A DNA stretch of 64,000 bases from an uncultured Zoogloea sp. (lineage in GTDB: Bacteria; Pseudomonadota; Gammaproteobacteria; Burkholderiales; Rhodocyclaceae): positions 4,935 through 68,934 of the forward strand of contig CALBTT010000185.1 in NCBI GenBank assembly GCA_937967645.1. The letters are read 5' to 3'. The notes under the pieces were generated by a model. The model searched no databases. It was not told where the DNA came from and was given only the letters and a program-made list of their open reading frames with translations. The translations under genes and the position numbers were made by a program. Positions 47,837 to 56,712 of the stretch are shown here, piece by piece (position 1 is the first letter of the stretch; the number at the start of each line of letters is the position of its first letter).

Positions 47837-50812
47837 TCAATATTCCTCGCGGCAATCGGGGTGGTCAGGGCGTGGCAGGCGGGCGATCAGCGCGGCAACT
47901 GCGATCTCTGCGGTATCCGGTTGGTATGCGATGTCCTGCTCGCCAGGAAGCCACTGCGGGCGGGTGAGACTGGCAGGTCGAAGGATGGGAAGCCCTGCCT
48001 CCAGGGCTGAGGGGCCGTCTTGCAGCAGGCTGGTTTCATCCAGGACCAGGAGGGCATCCGCAGCAAGCAGGAAGGCTTCACGGTCGTGCAGTGATTCGGC
48101 AAAAAACAATTGCCGGGTGGCGACGAGACTGGCCATGGATTCATGGCAGACCGACCAGCACGAGGCGCTCGGCTGGCTGCCGGCCATGAGTCCGTGGAGG
48201 TCATTCCGTGCCGCGCTCAGGGCGCTAACTAGCTGGATGTAGCGTGCTGCGGTGGGCCCGTCCTTCGGTGTGCCGAGCGACAGGATGAGACGCCCCTTGT
48301 CGGGAATGCCGAACCAGTGGCGAACCTGGCTTCGTACCTTGCGTCGGGCCTCCTGGGTAAGTCGGGGCATGGCAGCAACGTCTGCCGGCGCTGCGGCGGG
48401 GGGAGTGGTCGACTCGGGTGATGGTTGAGCGGAGATCCGACGGGCTGTCCGCCCGAGGAGCCGCAACGGTGCTGAGAAACGCCATGAGCGGGAGGTGTGG
48501 ACGTCGTGCAGGCGTGCCTCGAGGTGGCGAACCTGCTGCTCCAGGTCGTGGATACGGCTTTCCAGCTGCTGTCGTACAGCCTGTCCTTGTTGTTGTGCTG
48601 TTTCGTGTGCGGAGCGGGCTAGCCGAGCCGATTGCTCATGTTCCGCGGCCTGCCGCAGGGCGGCCAGCAGTCGGCTGACGCATGAGGGACCAGGGCGAGG
48701 CGGCGGGAGGAGTCGGGCGTAGTCCGAACACATCTCCTGAAGCGTACGAACTGGCTGGGCGGCCACGTTCTGGCGCATTGCCGCGAGATTATCGGGGGCC
48801 GCAAGAACGGATTGGACGCAGCGGACCAGGTCATCGGCGGTTGGGGCACAGAGCAGGCCGGTTACGCCATGCTGGATGCGCTCGGCGAAGGCCCCCACCC
48901 GGGTGGCAATCACAGGGAGGCCGAGCGCGAACATTTCGCTCAGGGTGTAGCTGAACGATTCGGGCAGGATCGAAACGAGCAGGGCCAGGTCGGGGGCAAA
49001 GCGGCCGATGATGCTGCCAAGTTCCGAGTGTGCGTAGTGTTCGATGATCTCAACCCCCACTTGCCCCTCAAAGGCCCGGCCAAAGTCTCCGCAGCCCAAC
49101 AGCAGGATGTCCGCATCGCGGATCAGTTCGGGCAGGGCTTGGCGCACGAGGTCGAGCCCCTTGTGAGGCGCCAGGCGGCCCGGTATGACGAGGCGTGGCC
49201 GGCGATGGGGCCTGTCGGGTGAAGCCTCCAGGCGTGGAAAGGCGGCCGTGTCGATGCCGTGCTCAATCCGTGTCCAGGGGAGGTGGGCAAGCTCGGGTTG
49301 CAGTGCTGCCCAGCGGGCGTGGATGCTGTGGCTGGGGGCGACGAGCCGGATCGACGGTTGAGCCAGGTGTCTTGCGTATTCGCGGCGCAACACCTCCCAG
49401 TCGTAGGTGCTGGTGTTGTGCCAGAACACGTTGCGTGGGTTGGTGGCCATGCACGCCGTGAGCCGGTGAGAGGGGCATTCGGCGCAAGCCCCGTCGAAAC
49501 AGGCGAAAAGGGCAGGGCAGAACGGAAACAGGTCGTGCAATACGACGATGGTGGGCAACCCGCTGTGGAGTGCTTCCAGACTGTGGCCGATCAGGGACGA
49601 GATGATCAGGCTGTCCACCTGGAAATCCCTGATGAGGCTGGCCAGGATGTCGGCGTACTCGGGGTGGGACGCGGTGGCTGCGCGGATCGGGAGAGTCAGA
49701 TCCCAGCTGAGCAGCGTTTGGTTGCCCTGGGCCGGTTCCACCAGTTCGAGGCGGAAACCGGCCGCATTGCGATGGCTGACTGAGCGTAGAAGCAGATTGC
49801 GCCGGTTTGAGTCTGTCTGGCAGTAGTCCAGTATCCAGCGGTCAGTGCCGCCTCCCCAGCTATGGCTGATATGCAACTGGACGGAGTGCTGGAGCGTCGC
49901 GGAGGACGGTTGCCAGCACACGGGCGCGGGACGCCCCGCCGCCTGGTGGCGTTCTTTGAGCACCTCTCCTTCCTCTGTGCCGGATTGTGCTCGACGGGCG
50001 CTGTCGATCATGGCCCGCAGCGGCTCGGCCGGGTTGCCCTGTATCCAGGCCTGAACCACGTCCAGGTAGTCCGGATGCGCCTCCAGCAGGCGCTGCATGG
50101 CGTTGGCCTGGAGGGCCGCGCGTTCGTCGGAGAAGCTCACCCCGCCTTCATGGAAGACGAAGACATCGGCGGCCAGCAGGTTCTGCCAGCCCAGGCCGGC
50201 GGCGCGGCGACAGAAGTCGTTCTCCTCGCCATAGCCCCGGCCGAAGCGTTCGGCATCGAAGAGGCCGGTTTCCTGGAGGCAGCGCCGCCGGATGTACATG
50301 CAGAAGCCGACGGCGGTCGGGATCTCGAGGGTTTCGCCGGCAAGGGTGGTGCGGATCAGCGCGTCGAGGCCGGCCAGGCCCAGGGTGCCGGGGACGCCAC
50401 CGGTCCAGCCTTCGTAGGGGTAGGAGCAGATGGTGGCGTTGTTGGACCAGGGGGTCAGGGTGCCGGCCGCGGGATGGCGGTCGGCACAGGCGGCGAGCCG
50501 GTCCAGCCAGTCGTTGGCCACTTCGGTGTCGCTGTTGAGGAGGACTACATCCCGCTCCGGATGCAGGGCCATGCCGCGGTTTACCGTGAGGACGAAGCCC
50601 AGGTTGCGTTCGTTCTCGAGCAGGGTGAGGCGGCCTGCTGCCGCCTTGTCGCGCAGCCACGCGGTGAGTTCGGGTTCGGGGCCGGCATCGTTGATGACGA
50701 TCAGCTCGAAGGGCGTCTGCTGACGGGCCGCGAGGGCGCTCTCGATGCAGCGCCGGGTTTCATCCAGCCCCCGGTAGACGGGAACGATGACGTCGATAGG
50801 CAGAGTGTTCAC
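47837..50812 (-). CDS. Multidomain glycosyltransferase (GT2 + GT4 + degenerate GT-B-like tail)
   Basis: A 991-residue protein. Residues 1-300 are a GT2 domain (IDVIVPVYRGLDETRRCIES, NERNLGFVLTVNRGMA, VVLLNSDTEV). The middle, about 330-700, is a GT4 domain with VIPGRLAPHKGLDLVRQALP and SILPESFSYTLSEMFALGLP (the E-x7-E motif). A heptad helix (about 735-785) leads to a last part, about 810-991, that looks like a decayed GT-B donor half (RLILSLGTPKDGPTAARYIQ, DGPSALEAGLPILRPA). Such fusions add two different linkages in one chain. A GTG at 50812 with CTGGAGCCCG before it is chosen; the frame is open further upstream. First gene of the minus-strand arm. Confidence 0.87.
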   Translation of the reverse strand: MNTLPIDVIVPVYRGLDETRRCIESALAARQQTPFELIVINDAGPEPELTAWLRDKAAAGRLTLLENERNLGFVLTVNRGMALHPERDVVLLNSDTEVANDWLDRLAACADRHPAAGTLTPWSNNATICSYPYEGWTGGVPGTLGLAGLDALIRTTLAGETLEIPTAVGFCMYIRRRCLQETGLFDAERFGRGYGEENDFCRRAAGLGWQNLLAADVFVFHEGGVSFSDERAALQANAMQRLLEAHPDYLDVVQAWIQGNPAEPLRAMIDSARRAQSGTEEGEVLKERHQAAGRPAPVCWQPSSATLQHSVQLHISHSWGGGTDRWILDYCQTDSNRRNLLLRSVSHRNAAGFRLELVEPAQGNQTLLSWDLTLPIRAATASHPEYADILASLIRDFQVDSLIISSLIGHSLEALHSGLPTIVVLHDLFPFCPALFACFDGACAECPSHRLTACMATNPRNVFWHNTSTYDWEVLRREYARHLAQPSIRLVAPSHSIHARWAALQPELAHLPWTRIEHGIDTAAFPRLEASPDRPHRRPRLVIPGRLAPHKGLDLVRQALPELIRDADILLLGCGDFGRAFEGQVGVEIIEHYAHSELGSIIGRFAPDLALLVSILPESFSYTLSEMFALGLPVIATRVGAFAERIQHGVTGLLCAPTADDLVRCVQSVLAAPDNLAAMRQNVAAQPVRTLQEMCSDYARLLPPPRPGPSCVSRLLAALRQAAEHEQSARLARSAHETAQQQGQAVRQQLESRIHDLEQQVRHLEARLHDVHTSRSWRFSAPLRLLGRTARRISAQPSPESTTPPAAAPADVAAMPRLTQEARRKVRSQVRHWFGIPDKGRLILSLGTPKDGPTAARYIQLVSALSAARNDLHGLMAGSQPSASCWSVCHESMASLVATRQLFFAESLHDREAFLLAADALLVLDETSLLQDGPSALEAGLPILRPASLTRPQWLPGEQDIAYQPDTAEIAVAALIARLPRPDHPDCREEY

Positions 50813-51090
50813 CGGGCTCCAGGCAGGTCGTCGGGGGTGGGGCGGAGCGCGGCCGGGCGGTCTGGTGCGGGCGACGGCCGCAGCTGCGCAGGGGCAGGAT
50901 TCTAGCATTCCGGTGCCCCGGGCCCGCAGCCCGGACTTCCGGTTACAGACTGCGGATGTCTGCAATATCAATATGGTGCATCATGACGGGCTTCAAAAGC
51001 CTGGGGGGTACTGCTGCCGCCCGGGGCTGTCCGCTTGGGGCGGGAGCGGGTTTGGAGGTTTGGGGCTGGCAATGGGGGCAAGGTCACTTG
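50813..51090. other. Divergent intergenic region, nothing identified
   Basis: At 278 bases this is the largest gap in the window, between the large glycosyltransferase (minus) and the DNA ligase (plus). It must contain the promoters for both arms of the polysaccharide locus. It is GC-rich on both sides with a short AT-richer stretch near 50955-50990. No RNA gene, riboswitch or convincing promoter pair was recognised by eye. Confidence 0.5.
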
Positions 51091-51948
51091 ATGCATCGGT
51101 TTGAAGGGCGAAGCTGGCACTTCCTCTGCGTCTGTATGGTGGCCCTGCTGCTGTGCGGTCTGCCGGCCAGGGCTGCGCCGCCGTCCCTGTTGCTGGCCGA
51201 GGTCATGCGTGGCGAGGTGGACCTCCGGCATTACTGGGTCAGCGAGAAGCTGGATGGCGTCCGGGCAGTGTGGGACGGTCAGACCCTGCGCTTCCGCAGT
51301 GGCAATCCGGTCCCGGCGCCCGGCTGGTTCCTCGCAGGTCTGCCCGCCGAGCCCCTCGATGGCGAGTTGTGGATGGGGCGGGGGCGCTTCGATGCCCTGT
51401 CGGCCGCCGTTCGCCGGAATGTGCCGCAGGAGGCGGAGTGGCGGCAGATCCACTTCATGGTCTTCGAGCAGCCGGGTGGCAGTGGCAGTTTCACCGAGCG
51501 GGTGGCCCGCCTGCGCGACATCGTGGCCCAGGCCGGGGTGCCCTGGCTGCAGGCCGTGGAACAGTTCCGTCTGCCCGACCACCGGGCCTTGCAGGCCCGT
51601 CTGGCAGAGGTCGTGGCGAGTGGTGGCGAGGGCCTGATGCTGCACCGGGACGACGCGGCCTACGTCACCGGTCGCAGCGATGTGCTGCTCAAACTCAAGC
51701 CCTGGCTCGACACGGAGGCGCGGGTGATCGGTCACGTCCCCGGCAAGGGGCGTCTGGCCGGCATGCTTGGCGCCTTGCGGGTTGAGACCCCGGAGGGGCG
51801 CCATTTCAACATCGGCAGTGGCCTGTCGGATGCGCAGCGCCGCGATCCACCGCAGGTCGGAGCGCAGGTGACCTATCGCTATACCTCCCTGACGCCGGAT
51901 GGCCTGCCCCGTTTTCCCCGTTTCCTGCGGGTCAGGGAGGCATTCTGA
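51091..51948 (+). CDS. Secreted ATP-dependent DNA ligase (LigE type)
   Basis: A 285-residue protein. A signal peptide (FLCVCMVALLLCGLPARA) leads into a minimal ligase. Motif I is SEKLDGVRAVW with the AMP-accepting Lys53, followed by LDGELWMGRGRFDALS, FMVFEQPG, GEGLMLHRDDAAYVTGRSDV and VLLKLKPWLDTEARV; a small OB domain ends in FPRFLRVREAF. These are the ordered nucleotidyltransferase motifs of Lig E, known to be periplasmic in competent proteobacteria and thought to repair incoming or extracellular DNA. The ATG at 51091 is chosen because the signal peptide starts there. It is out of place in a glycan locus, and its stop overlaps the epimerase start. Confidence 0.9.
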   Translation: MHRFEGRSWHFLCVCMVALLLCGLPARAAPPSLLLAEVMRGEVDLRHYWVSEKLDGVRAVWDGQTLRFRSGNPVPAPGWFLAGLPAEPLDGELWMGRGRFDALSAAVRRNVPQEAEWRQIHFMVFEQPGGSGSFTERVARLRDIVAQAGVPWLQAVEQFRLPDHRALQARLAEVVASGGEGLMLHRDDAAYVTGRSDVLLKLKPWLDTEARVIGHVPGKGRLAGMLGALRVETPEGRHFNIGSGLSDAQRRDPPQVGAQVTYRYTSLTPDGLPRFPRFLRVREAF

Positions 51949-52907
51949 TGACGTCGCGCGTGCTGGTCTCCGGCGGGCGGGGCTTCATCGGGGGGCGTCT
52001 GGTGTCGGCCTTGCGTCAGGAAGGGGCCGAGGTCCGGGTCATGACCCGCGGGCAGCCCGGGCCGGGCGAAGTCCAGGCCGATTTGAGCCGCCCGGATACC
52101 CTGGCGGTGGCCTGCGAGGGGGTGGGTACGGTCTATCACTGCGCCGGCCACGCGCATGCTTTTTCGGCGCTTGCTGCGGAGGAGGAGGCACGCCACTGGC
52201 AGGTCAACTTCGAAGGCACCCGAGCCCTGGCCGACGCAGCCGGACAGGCGGGGGTCGGCTGCCTGGTGTTCCTCTCCAGCGTCAAGGCCCAGGCTGAGCC
52301 GGGCGGTTCCTGCGTGGATGAGGATGTGCCGGGGGTGCCGGATTCGGCCTACGGCCAGGCCAAGCGGGCCGCCGAGGAGGCTGTGCTGGAGGCGGGCCGG
52401 CGTTATGGGATGCGGGTGGTCAATCTGCGCCCGGCGATGGTCTTCGGTGCGGGGGGGCGGGGCAATCTGGAGCGCATGGCGGCGCTCGTGCGGCGGGGGC
52501 TCTTCCCCCCTCTGCCGGAAACCGGGAACCGGCGCTCGATGGTGCATGTGAATGATCTGGTGGCGGCCATGCGTCTGGTGGCCGCCGACCCGCGGGCGGC
52601 GGGCCGCACCTACATCGTCGCTCATCCGCAGACGCCCTCGGGGCGCGGGCTCTACGATGCGCTGCGCCAGGCCGTCGGGCTGCCGCCGGTGGGTTGGGCC
52701 GTACCGCGGGCGCTGTTGCTGGCCGCTGCGCGCTGCGGCGATCTGTTGCAGGCCCTGTCGGGTCGCCGGGTCCCCCTGGACAGCGAGGCGCTGGGGCGTC
52801 TGCTCGAGTCGGCCTGCTATTCGCCCCAGCGGATCGAACGGGAGCTGGGCTGGCGCGCGTCGGTGAGCCTTGAGGCCGGGCTGCGGGAGATGCTCCATGG
52901 CGCCTGA
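51948..52907 (+). CDS. NAD-dependent epimerase/dehydratase, WbpV-like
   Basis: A 319-residue extended short-chain dehydrogenase with VLVSGGRGFIGGRLVSAL, VYHCAGHAHAFSALA and, at the active site, VFLSSVKAQAE and YGQAKRAAEE (Tyr-x3-Lys), then NLRPAMVFGAGGRGNL and RRSMVHVNDLVAAM. In Pseudomonas and relatives the same protein type precedes a WbpL-like transferase and a WbpM-like dehydratase and gives the N-acetyl-fucosamine or quinovosamine precursor. The overlap with its neighbours on both sides (TGATG at the start, 11 bases at the end) shows one operon. Confidence 0.86.
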   Translation: MTSRVLVSGGRGFIGGRLVSALRQEGAEVRVMTRGQPGPGEVQADLSRPDTLAVACEGVGTVYHCAGHAHAFSALAAEEEARHWQVNFEGTRALADAAGQAGVGCLVFLSSVKAQAEPGGSCVDEDVPGVPDSAYGQAKRAAEEAVLEAGRRYGMRVVNLRPAMVFGAGGRGNLERMAALVRRGLFPPLPETGNRRSMVHVNDLVAAMRLVAADPRAAGRTYIVAHPQTPSGRGLYDALRQAVGLPPVGWAVPRALLLAAARCGDLLQALSGRRVPLDSEALGRLLESACYSPQRIERELGWRASVSLEAGLREMLHGA

Positions 52908-53907
52908 CGTCCTGCTGGTGTCGGTGGTGGTGCTGGCCTTCGGTCTGGCCTGGGGCGTCACCCGGTCCTGCTGCCGGCCGGGCTCCTGGCTGCATTTCCT
53001 GGACATGCCCAACGAGCGCTCCCTGCATGCCACCCCGACGCCCCGCACCGGCGGGGTGGGGGTGATGGTGGGGGTGTTGGCCGCCGGTGGGGGGCTCGCC
53101 GTGCTGGGCAGCCCCGGCCGGCCGGAGGGCCTGGCGCTGCTCGGGGCCGGGCTGCTGGCCGGGTTGGGGCTGGTGGACGATCGCCGCAGCCTGTCGGCCC
53201 GGCTCCGCCTGCTGGCTCAGCTGGCGGTGGCCGGGCTGTTCCTGGCCGCAGCCGGGTTTGAACTGCCCGGGTGGACCTGGCCCCTGCTGGGTCTGGGGCT
53301 GGTCTGGATGAGCAACCTGTACAACTTCATGGACGGTGCCGACGGCCTGGCCGGCGGCATGGCCCTGTTCGGCTTCGCCTTCCTGGCCGTGGCGGCCCGG
53401 CTGGCCGGGGAGGCCGGGCTGGCAACGTTGGCCGCAGGCGTGGCCGCGGCAGCGGCGGGCTTCCTGTGTTTCAACCTGCATCCCGCGCGGATCTTCATGG
53501 GCGATGTCGGCTCGGTACCCCTCGGCTTCCTGGCGGGGGCGCTGGGGCTGGCCGGCTGGTCCAGGGGCGCCTGGCCCCTGTGGTTTCCGCTGCTGGTCTT
53601 CGCGCCCTTCATCCTGGATGCCAGCGTGACCCTGGCGAAACGGGCCCTGCGTGGTGAGAAGGTGTGGCAGGCGCACCGCAGCCACTACTATCAGCGCCTG
53701 GTGCGTCTGGGGCTCGGGCATCGAAAAACGGCGTGGCTGGCCTATGCCTTGATGGCGGGCGCCGGTGGGTTCGGGCTGCTGGCCTTGCCCCTGGGGTTCT
53801 CGCTGCAGTGCATCATCATTACAATGACCGTACTTGTCCATCTGCTCCTGGGGTATCGGATCGACCGCGCGTGGCGTCGCCATGAAGCCAGGAGTCTCAA
53901 GTCTTGA
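52897..53907 (+). CDS. Polyprenyl-phosphate sugar-1-phosphate transferase, WbpL/WecA-like
   Basis: A 336-residue polytopic membrane protein of the MraY/WecA family. Conserved parts are MPNERSLHATPTPRTGG, LGLVDDRRSL, NLYNFMDGADGLAGGM with the DGxDG Asp pair, ARIFMGDVGSVPLGF and the C-terminal HRSHYYQRLV. It starts O-polysaccharide synthesis by moving an amino-sugar 1-phosphate to undecaprenyl phosphate. GGGAGA before the ATG at 52897 decides the start, inside the epimerase end. It overlaps the capD-like gene by 4 bases. Confidence 0.93.
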   Translation: MAPDVLLVSVVVLAFGLAWGVTRSCCRPGSWLHFLDMPNERSLHATPTPRTGGVGVMVGVLAAGGGLAVLGSPGRPEGLALLGAGLLAGLGLVDDRRSLSARLRLLAQLAVAGLFLAAAGFELPGWTWPLLGLGLVWMSNLYNFMDGADGLAGGMALFGFAFLAVAARLAGEAGLATLAAGVAAAAAGFLCFNLHPARIFMGDVGSVPLGFLAGALGLAGWSRGAWPLWFPLLVFAPFILDASVTLAKRALRGEKVWQAHRSHYYQRLVRLGLGHRKTAWLAYALMAGAGGFGLLALPLGFSLQCIIITMTVLVHLLLGYRIDRAWRRHEARSLKS

Positions 53908-55781
53908 TAAGCAAAAACTACTATTCCTTCCTGGTGTTCCTGTCCGACGTGTTCGGGGTCGTGCTGGCCTGGTGGCTGGCCTACCTCGTGCGCTTCAATT
54001 TCTCGATTCCCCAGGAATTCATGCCGGCCTCCCTGGTGGGGCTCGGGGTGGCTGTGGTGGTCCAGGGAAGCATCCTGCGCGCCTTCGGGCTGTACCGGGG
54101 GGTGTGGGTCTTTGCCAGCCTGCCGGATCTGCTGCGCATTGCGCGGGCGGTGGCGGTGGCGGCTTTGGTCACGCCGCTGGTGGTGGTGGTGGTGGTGCGC
54201 TACCACCCGGAGGTGCCCCGCCTGGTCTTCCTGATGCAGCCCTTGCTGCTGGCGATCTACGCCGGCGGCACCCGCGCGCTTTACCGGACCTGGAAGGAAT
54301 TCCATATGTACGGTGCCCTGCGGGCCCTCGGCGAGCCGGTAGTCGTGCTGGGGGGCGGCGAGGCGGCGGTGAATCTGGTGCGGGAGCTGTCCCGCTCGGC
54401 GGAGTGGCGGGTGGTGGGGCTGCTCGACGACAGCCGGGCCCGCCAGGGGCGCGAAGTCTATGGCTGCAAGGTGCTCGGCCGCATCGAGGATCTGCCGCGG
54501 GTGGCCGACGAGTTCCGGGTGCGCCACGCCATCATCGCCATGCCTGGCGCGCGCCACGAGGTGCGGCGTGCGGTGGCCAGCGTGTGCGTGCGGGCCGGCG
54601 TGAAGGCCCTGATCGTGCCCGGGATCGAGGATGTGATGACCGGGCGGGTGAAGGTCAGCGAAGTCCGCAAGGTGGATGTGGAGGATCTGCTGGGCCGCGA
54701 CCCCGTGCGGATCGACACGCTGGAGGTGCAGGACTACCTGCGCGGCAAGGCGGTGATGGTCACAGGTGCGGGGGGCTCGATCGGCTCCGAGCTGTGCCGC
54801 CAGATCGCGCGTTTCGAGCCGTCGGTGCTGGTCTGCTTCGACATCAGCGAGTTCGGCCTCTATCGCCTGGCCGAGGAATTTGCCGTCCATTTCCCCCATG
54901 TCCAGATCGTCGTGCTGGCGGGGGACGTGAAGGATGTGGTGCGGGTGGACGAGATGATGGTGCGCTACCGGCCGCACGTGGTGTTCCATGCCGCCGCCTA
55001 CAAGCACGTACCCCTGATGGAGGACGACAACGCCTGGCAGGCGGTGCGCAACAACGTGCTGGGCACCTGGCAGGTGGCGCGCAGCGCCGTGTCCGCGGGG
55101 GTGCCGCGCTTCGTGCTGGTGTCCACCGACAAGGCGGTCAACCCGACCAATGTGATGGGTGCCACCAAGCGCCTGGCCGAGCGCGTCTGCCAGGCCCTGG
55201 CCCGGCAGGGCAAGACCCAGTTCGAGATCGTGCGCTTCGGCAATGTGCTGGGCAGCGCGGGCAGCGTGATCCCCAAGTTCCAGGAGCAGATCGCCAGCGG
55301 CGGCCCGGTGACGGTGACCCACCCGGAGATCACGCGTTTCTTCATGTCCATCCCGGAAGCCGCGCAGCTGCTGCTGCAGGCGGGGTCGATGGGCCAGGGG
55401 GGCGAGATCTTCGTGATGGACATGGGCGAGCCGGTGCGCATCGTCGAGCTGGCGCGCGACATGATCCGGCTGTCCGGGCGGTCCGAGGACGAGGTGCGGA
55501 TCGTGTTCACCGGCCTGCGCCCCGGCGAGAAGCTCTACGAGGAAGTCCTCGCCGACAGCGAACAGACACGGGCGACCCACCATCCCAAGCTGCGCATCGC
55601 GCGGGCCCAGCCGGTCGAGGACGGCTGGATCGAGGCCCTGCTGCTGTGGTTGCGGCAGCGCCGTGCCGTCGGGGCCGCCGAAGTCCGCGGCGAACTGCGC
55701 CGCTGGGTCCCCGAATACGCGCCTTCCCCCCCCTCCGCCCCGGTCCTCACGGTGGTGGAGAAGACCAGTCAGCGGGCTTAG
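53904..55781 (+). CDS. Membrane-anchored UDP-N-acetylglucosamine 4,6-dehydratase, CapD/WbpM-like
   Basis: A 625-residue protein with four N-terminal membrane helices, a first Rossmann domain (VVLGGGEAAVNLVRELS) and a second, catalytic SDR domain (VMVTGAGGSIGSELCRQI; AAYKHVPLMEDDNAW; DKAVNPTNVMGATKRLAERV). In place of the usual Tyr the catalytic triad has Met (VMGATK), the mark of long WbpM-type dehydratases. It makes the UDP-4-keto-6-deoxy sugar used by the epimerase upstream. TTG at 53904 with AGGAG nearby is the start. Confidence 0.94.
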   Translation: MISKNYYSFLVFLSDVFGVVLAWWLAYLVRFNFSIPQEFMPASLVGLGVAVVVQGSILRAFGLYRGVWVFASLPDLLRIARAVAVAALVTPLVVVVVVRYHPEVPRLVFLMQPLLLAIYAGGTRALYRTWKEFHMYGALRALGEPVVVLGGGEAAVNLVRELSRSAEWRVVGLLDDSRARQGREVYGCKVLGRIEDLPRVADEFRVRHAIIAMPGARHEVRRAVASVCVRAGVKALIVPGIEDVMTGRVKVSEVRKVDVEDLLGRDPVRIDTLEVQDYLRGKAVMVTGAGGSIGSELCRQIARFEPSVLVCFDISEFGLYRLAEEFAVHFPHVQIVVLAGDVKDVVRVDEMMVRYRPHVVFHAAAYKHVPLMEDDNAWQAVRNNVLGTWQVARSAVSAGVPRFVLVSTDKAVNPTNVMGATKRLAERVCQALARQGKTQFEIVRFGNVLGSAGSVIPKFQEQIASGGPVTVTHPEITRFFMSIPEAAQLLLQAGSMGQGGEIFVMDMGEPVRIVELARDMIRLSGRSEDEVRIVFTGLRPGEKLYEEVLADSEQTRATHHPKLRIARAQPVEDGWIEALLLWLRQRRAVGAAEVRGELRRWVPEYAPSPPSAPVLTVVEKTSQRA

Positions 55782-55866
55782 GATGATTCGCCCTCCACGC
55801 GTCCTGCACTGGCCTTATGCTATGGGCGTGGCTCTCTCCTCCCGGCGTTTCCGTGCGTACTGACAT

Positions 55867-56700
55867 ATGGCCACTTATGCGATTGGTGACATCCAGGGCT
55901 GCTTTGCGTCCCTGACCGCTCTGCTCAACCGGGTCTCGTTCGATCCGGCCCGCGACCGCCTGTGGCTGGTCGGCGACCTGGTGAATCGCGGCCCGGAGTC
56001 GCTCAAGACCCTGCGTTTCGTGCGTGACCTCGGCTCTGCCGCGGTGACTGTGCTGGGCAATCACGACCTGTACCTGCTGATGGTCGCCTGTGGCAGCGTG
56101 CGCAGCCGGGCCAAGGACGACACCCTGCAGGCCGTGCTCGATGCGCCCGACCGGGAGGCGCTCCTGAGCTGGCTGCGGACCCGTCCGCTGATGCACGTGG
56201 AGAATGGGTTCGCAATGGTGCATGCCGGCCTGCTGCCGGGCTGGACGGTGGCCCGGGCCCGCGATCTGGCGCGGGAGGTGGAGGGGGCCCTGGCCGGGCC
56301 CTACCATTCCGAGCTGCTGCACCACATGTGGGGCAGCGAGCCTTCGGCATGGCGCGATGATCTGCGCGACCATGAGCGGATGCGGGTGATCGTCAATGCC
56401 ATGACCCGCATGCGCTTCTGCACGGCCGACGGCGTGATGGATTTCAAGGTCAAGGGGGAGGTGTCCCGTGCGCCCAAGGGCTTCATGCCCTGGTTCGACG
56501 TGCCGGGTCGCAAAAGCGCCGATACCACGGTGGTGGTGGGCCACTGGTCGGCCCTTGGCCTGAAGATCACCCCCAACCTGCTGGCCCTGGATTCGGGCTG
56601 CCTGTGGGGGCGCGAACTGACCGCCGTGCGCCTGGAGGACCGCATGGTCTTCCAGGTGCCGTGCCCGGGGCTGACCCACGGGAAGGTCCGCCCGTCCTGA
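55867..56700 (+). CDS. apaH: Symmetrical bis(5'-nucleosyl)-tetraphosphatase ApaH
   Basis: A 277-residue metallophosphoesterase with the ordered motifs IGDIQGC, GDLVNRGPESL and LGNHDLYLL, then MVHAGLLPGW and VVVGHWSALG. It splits Ap4A to two ADP and controls alarmone level and, as found later, RNA capping. In many relatives it follows ksgA; here it sits alone behind the polysaccharide locus, 85 bases after the dehydratase gene. Plus-strand end, convergent with the acyltransferase gene. Confidence 0.95.
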   Translation: MATYAIGDIQGCFASLTALLNRVSFDPARDRLWLVGDLVNRGPESLKTLRFVRDLGSAAVTVLGNHDLYLLMVACGSVRSRAKDDTLQAVLDAPDREALLSWLRTRPLMHVENGFAMVHAGLLPGWTVARARDLAREVEGALAGPYHSELLHHMWGSEPSAWRDDLRDHERMRVIVNAMTRMRFCTADGVMDFKVKGEVSRAPKGFMPWFDVPGRKSADTTVVVGHWSALGLKITPNLLALDSGCLWGRELTAVRLEDRMVFQVPCPGLTHGKVRPS

Positions 56701-56712
56701 CTACCGCGGGGG

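Noticed and set aside
53742..55583. 613-codon minus-strand frame rich in histidine
   Set aside because: It is the antisense shadow of the WbpM-like dehydratase, with no domain, ribosome site or codon sense.
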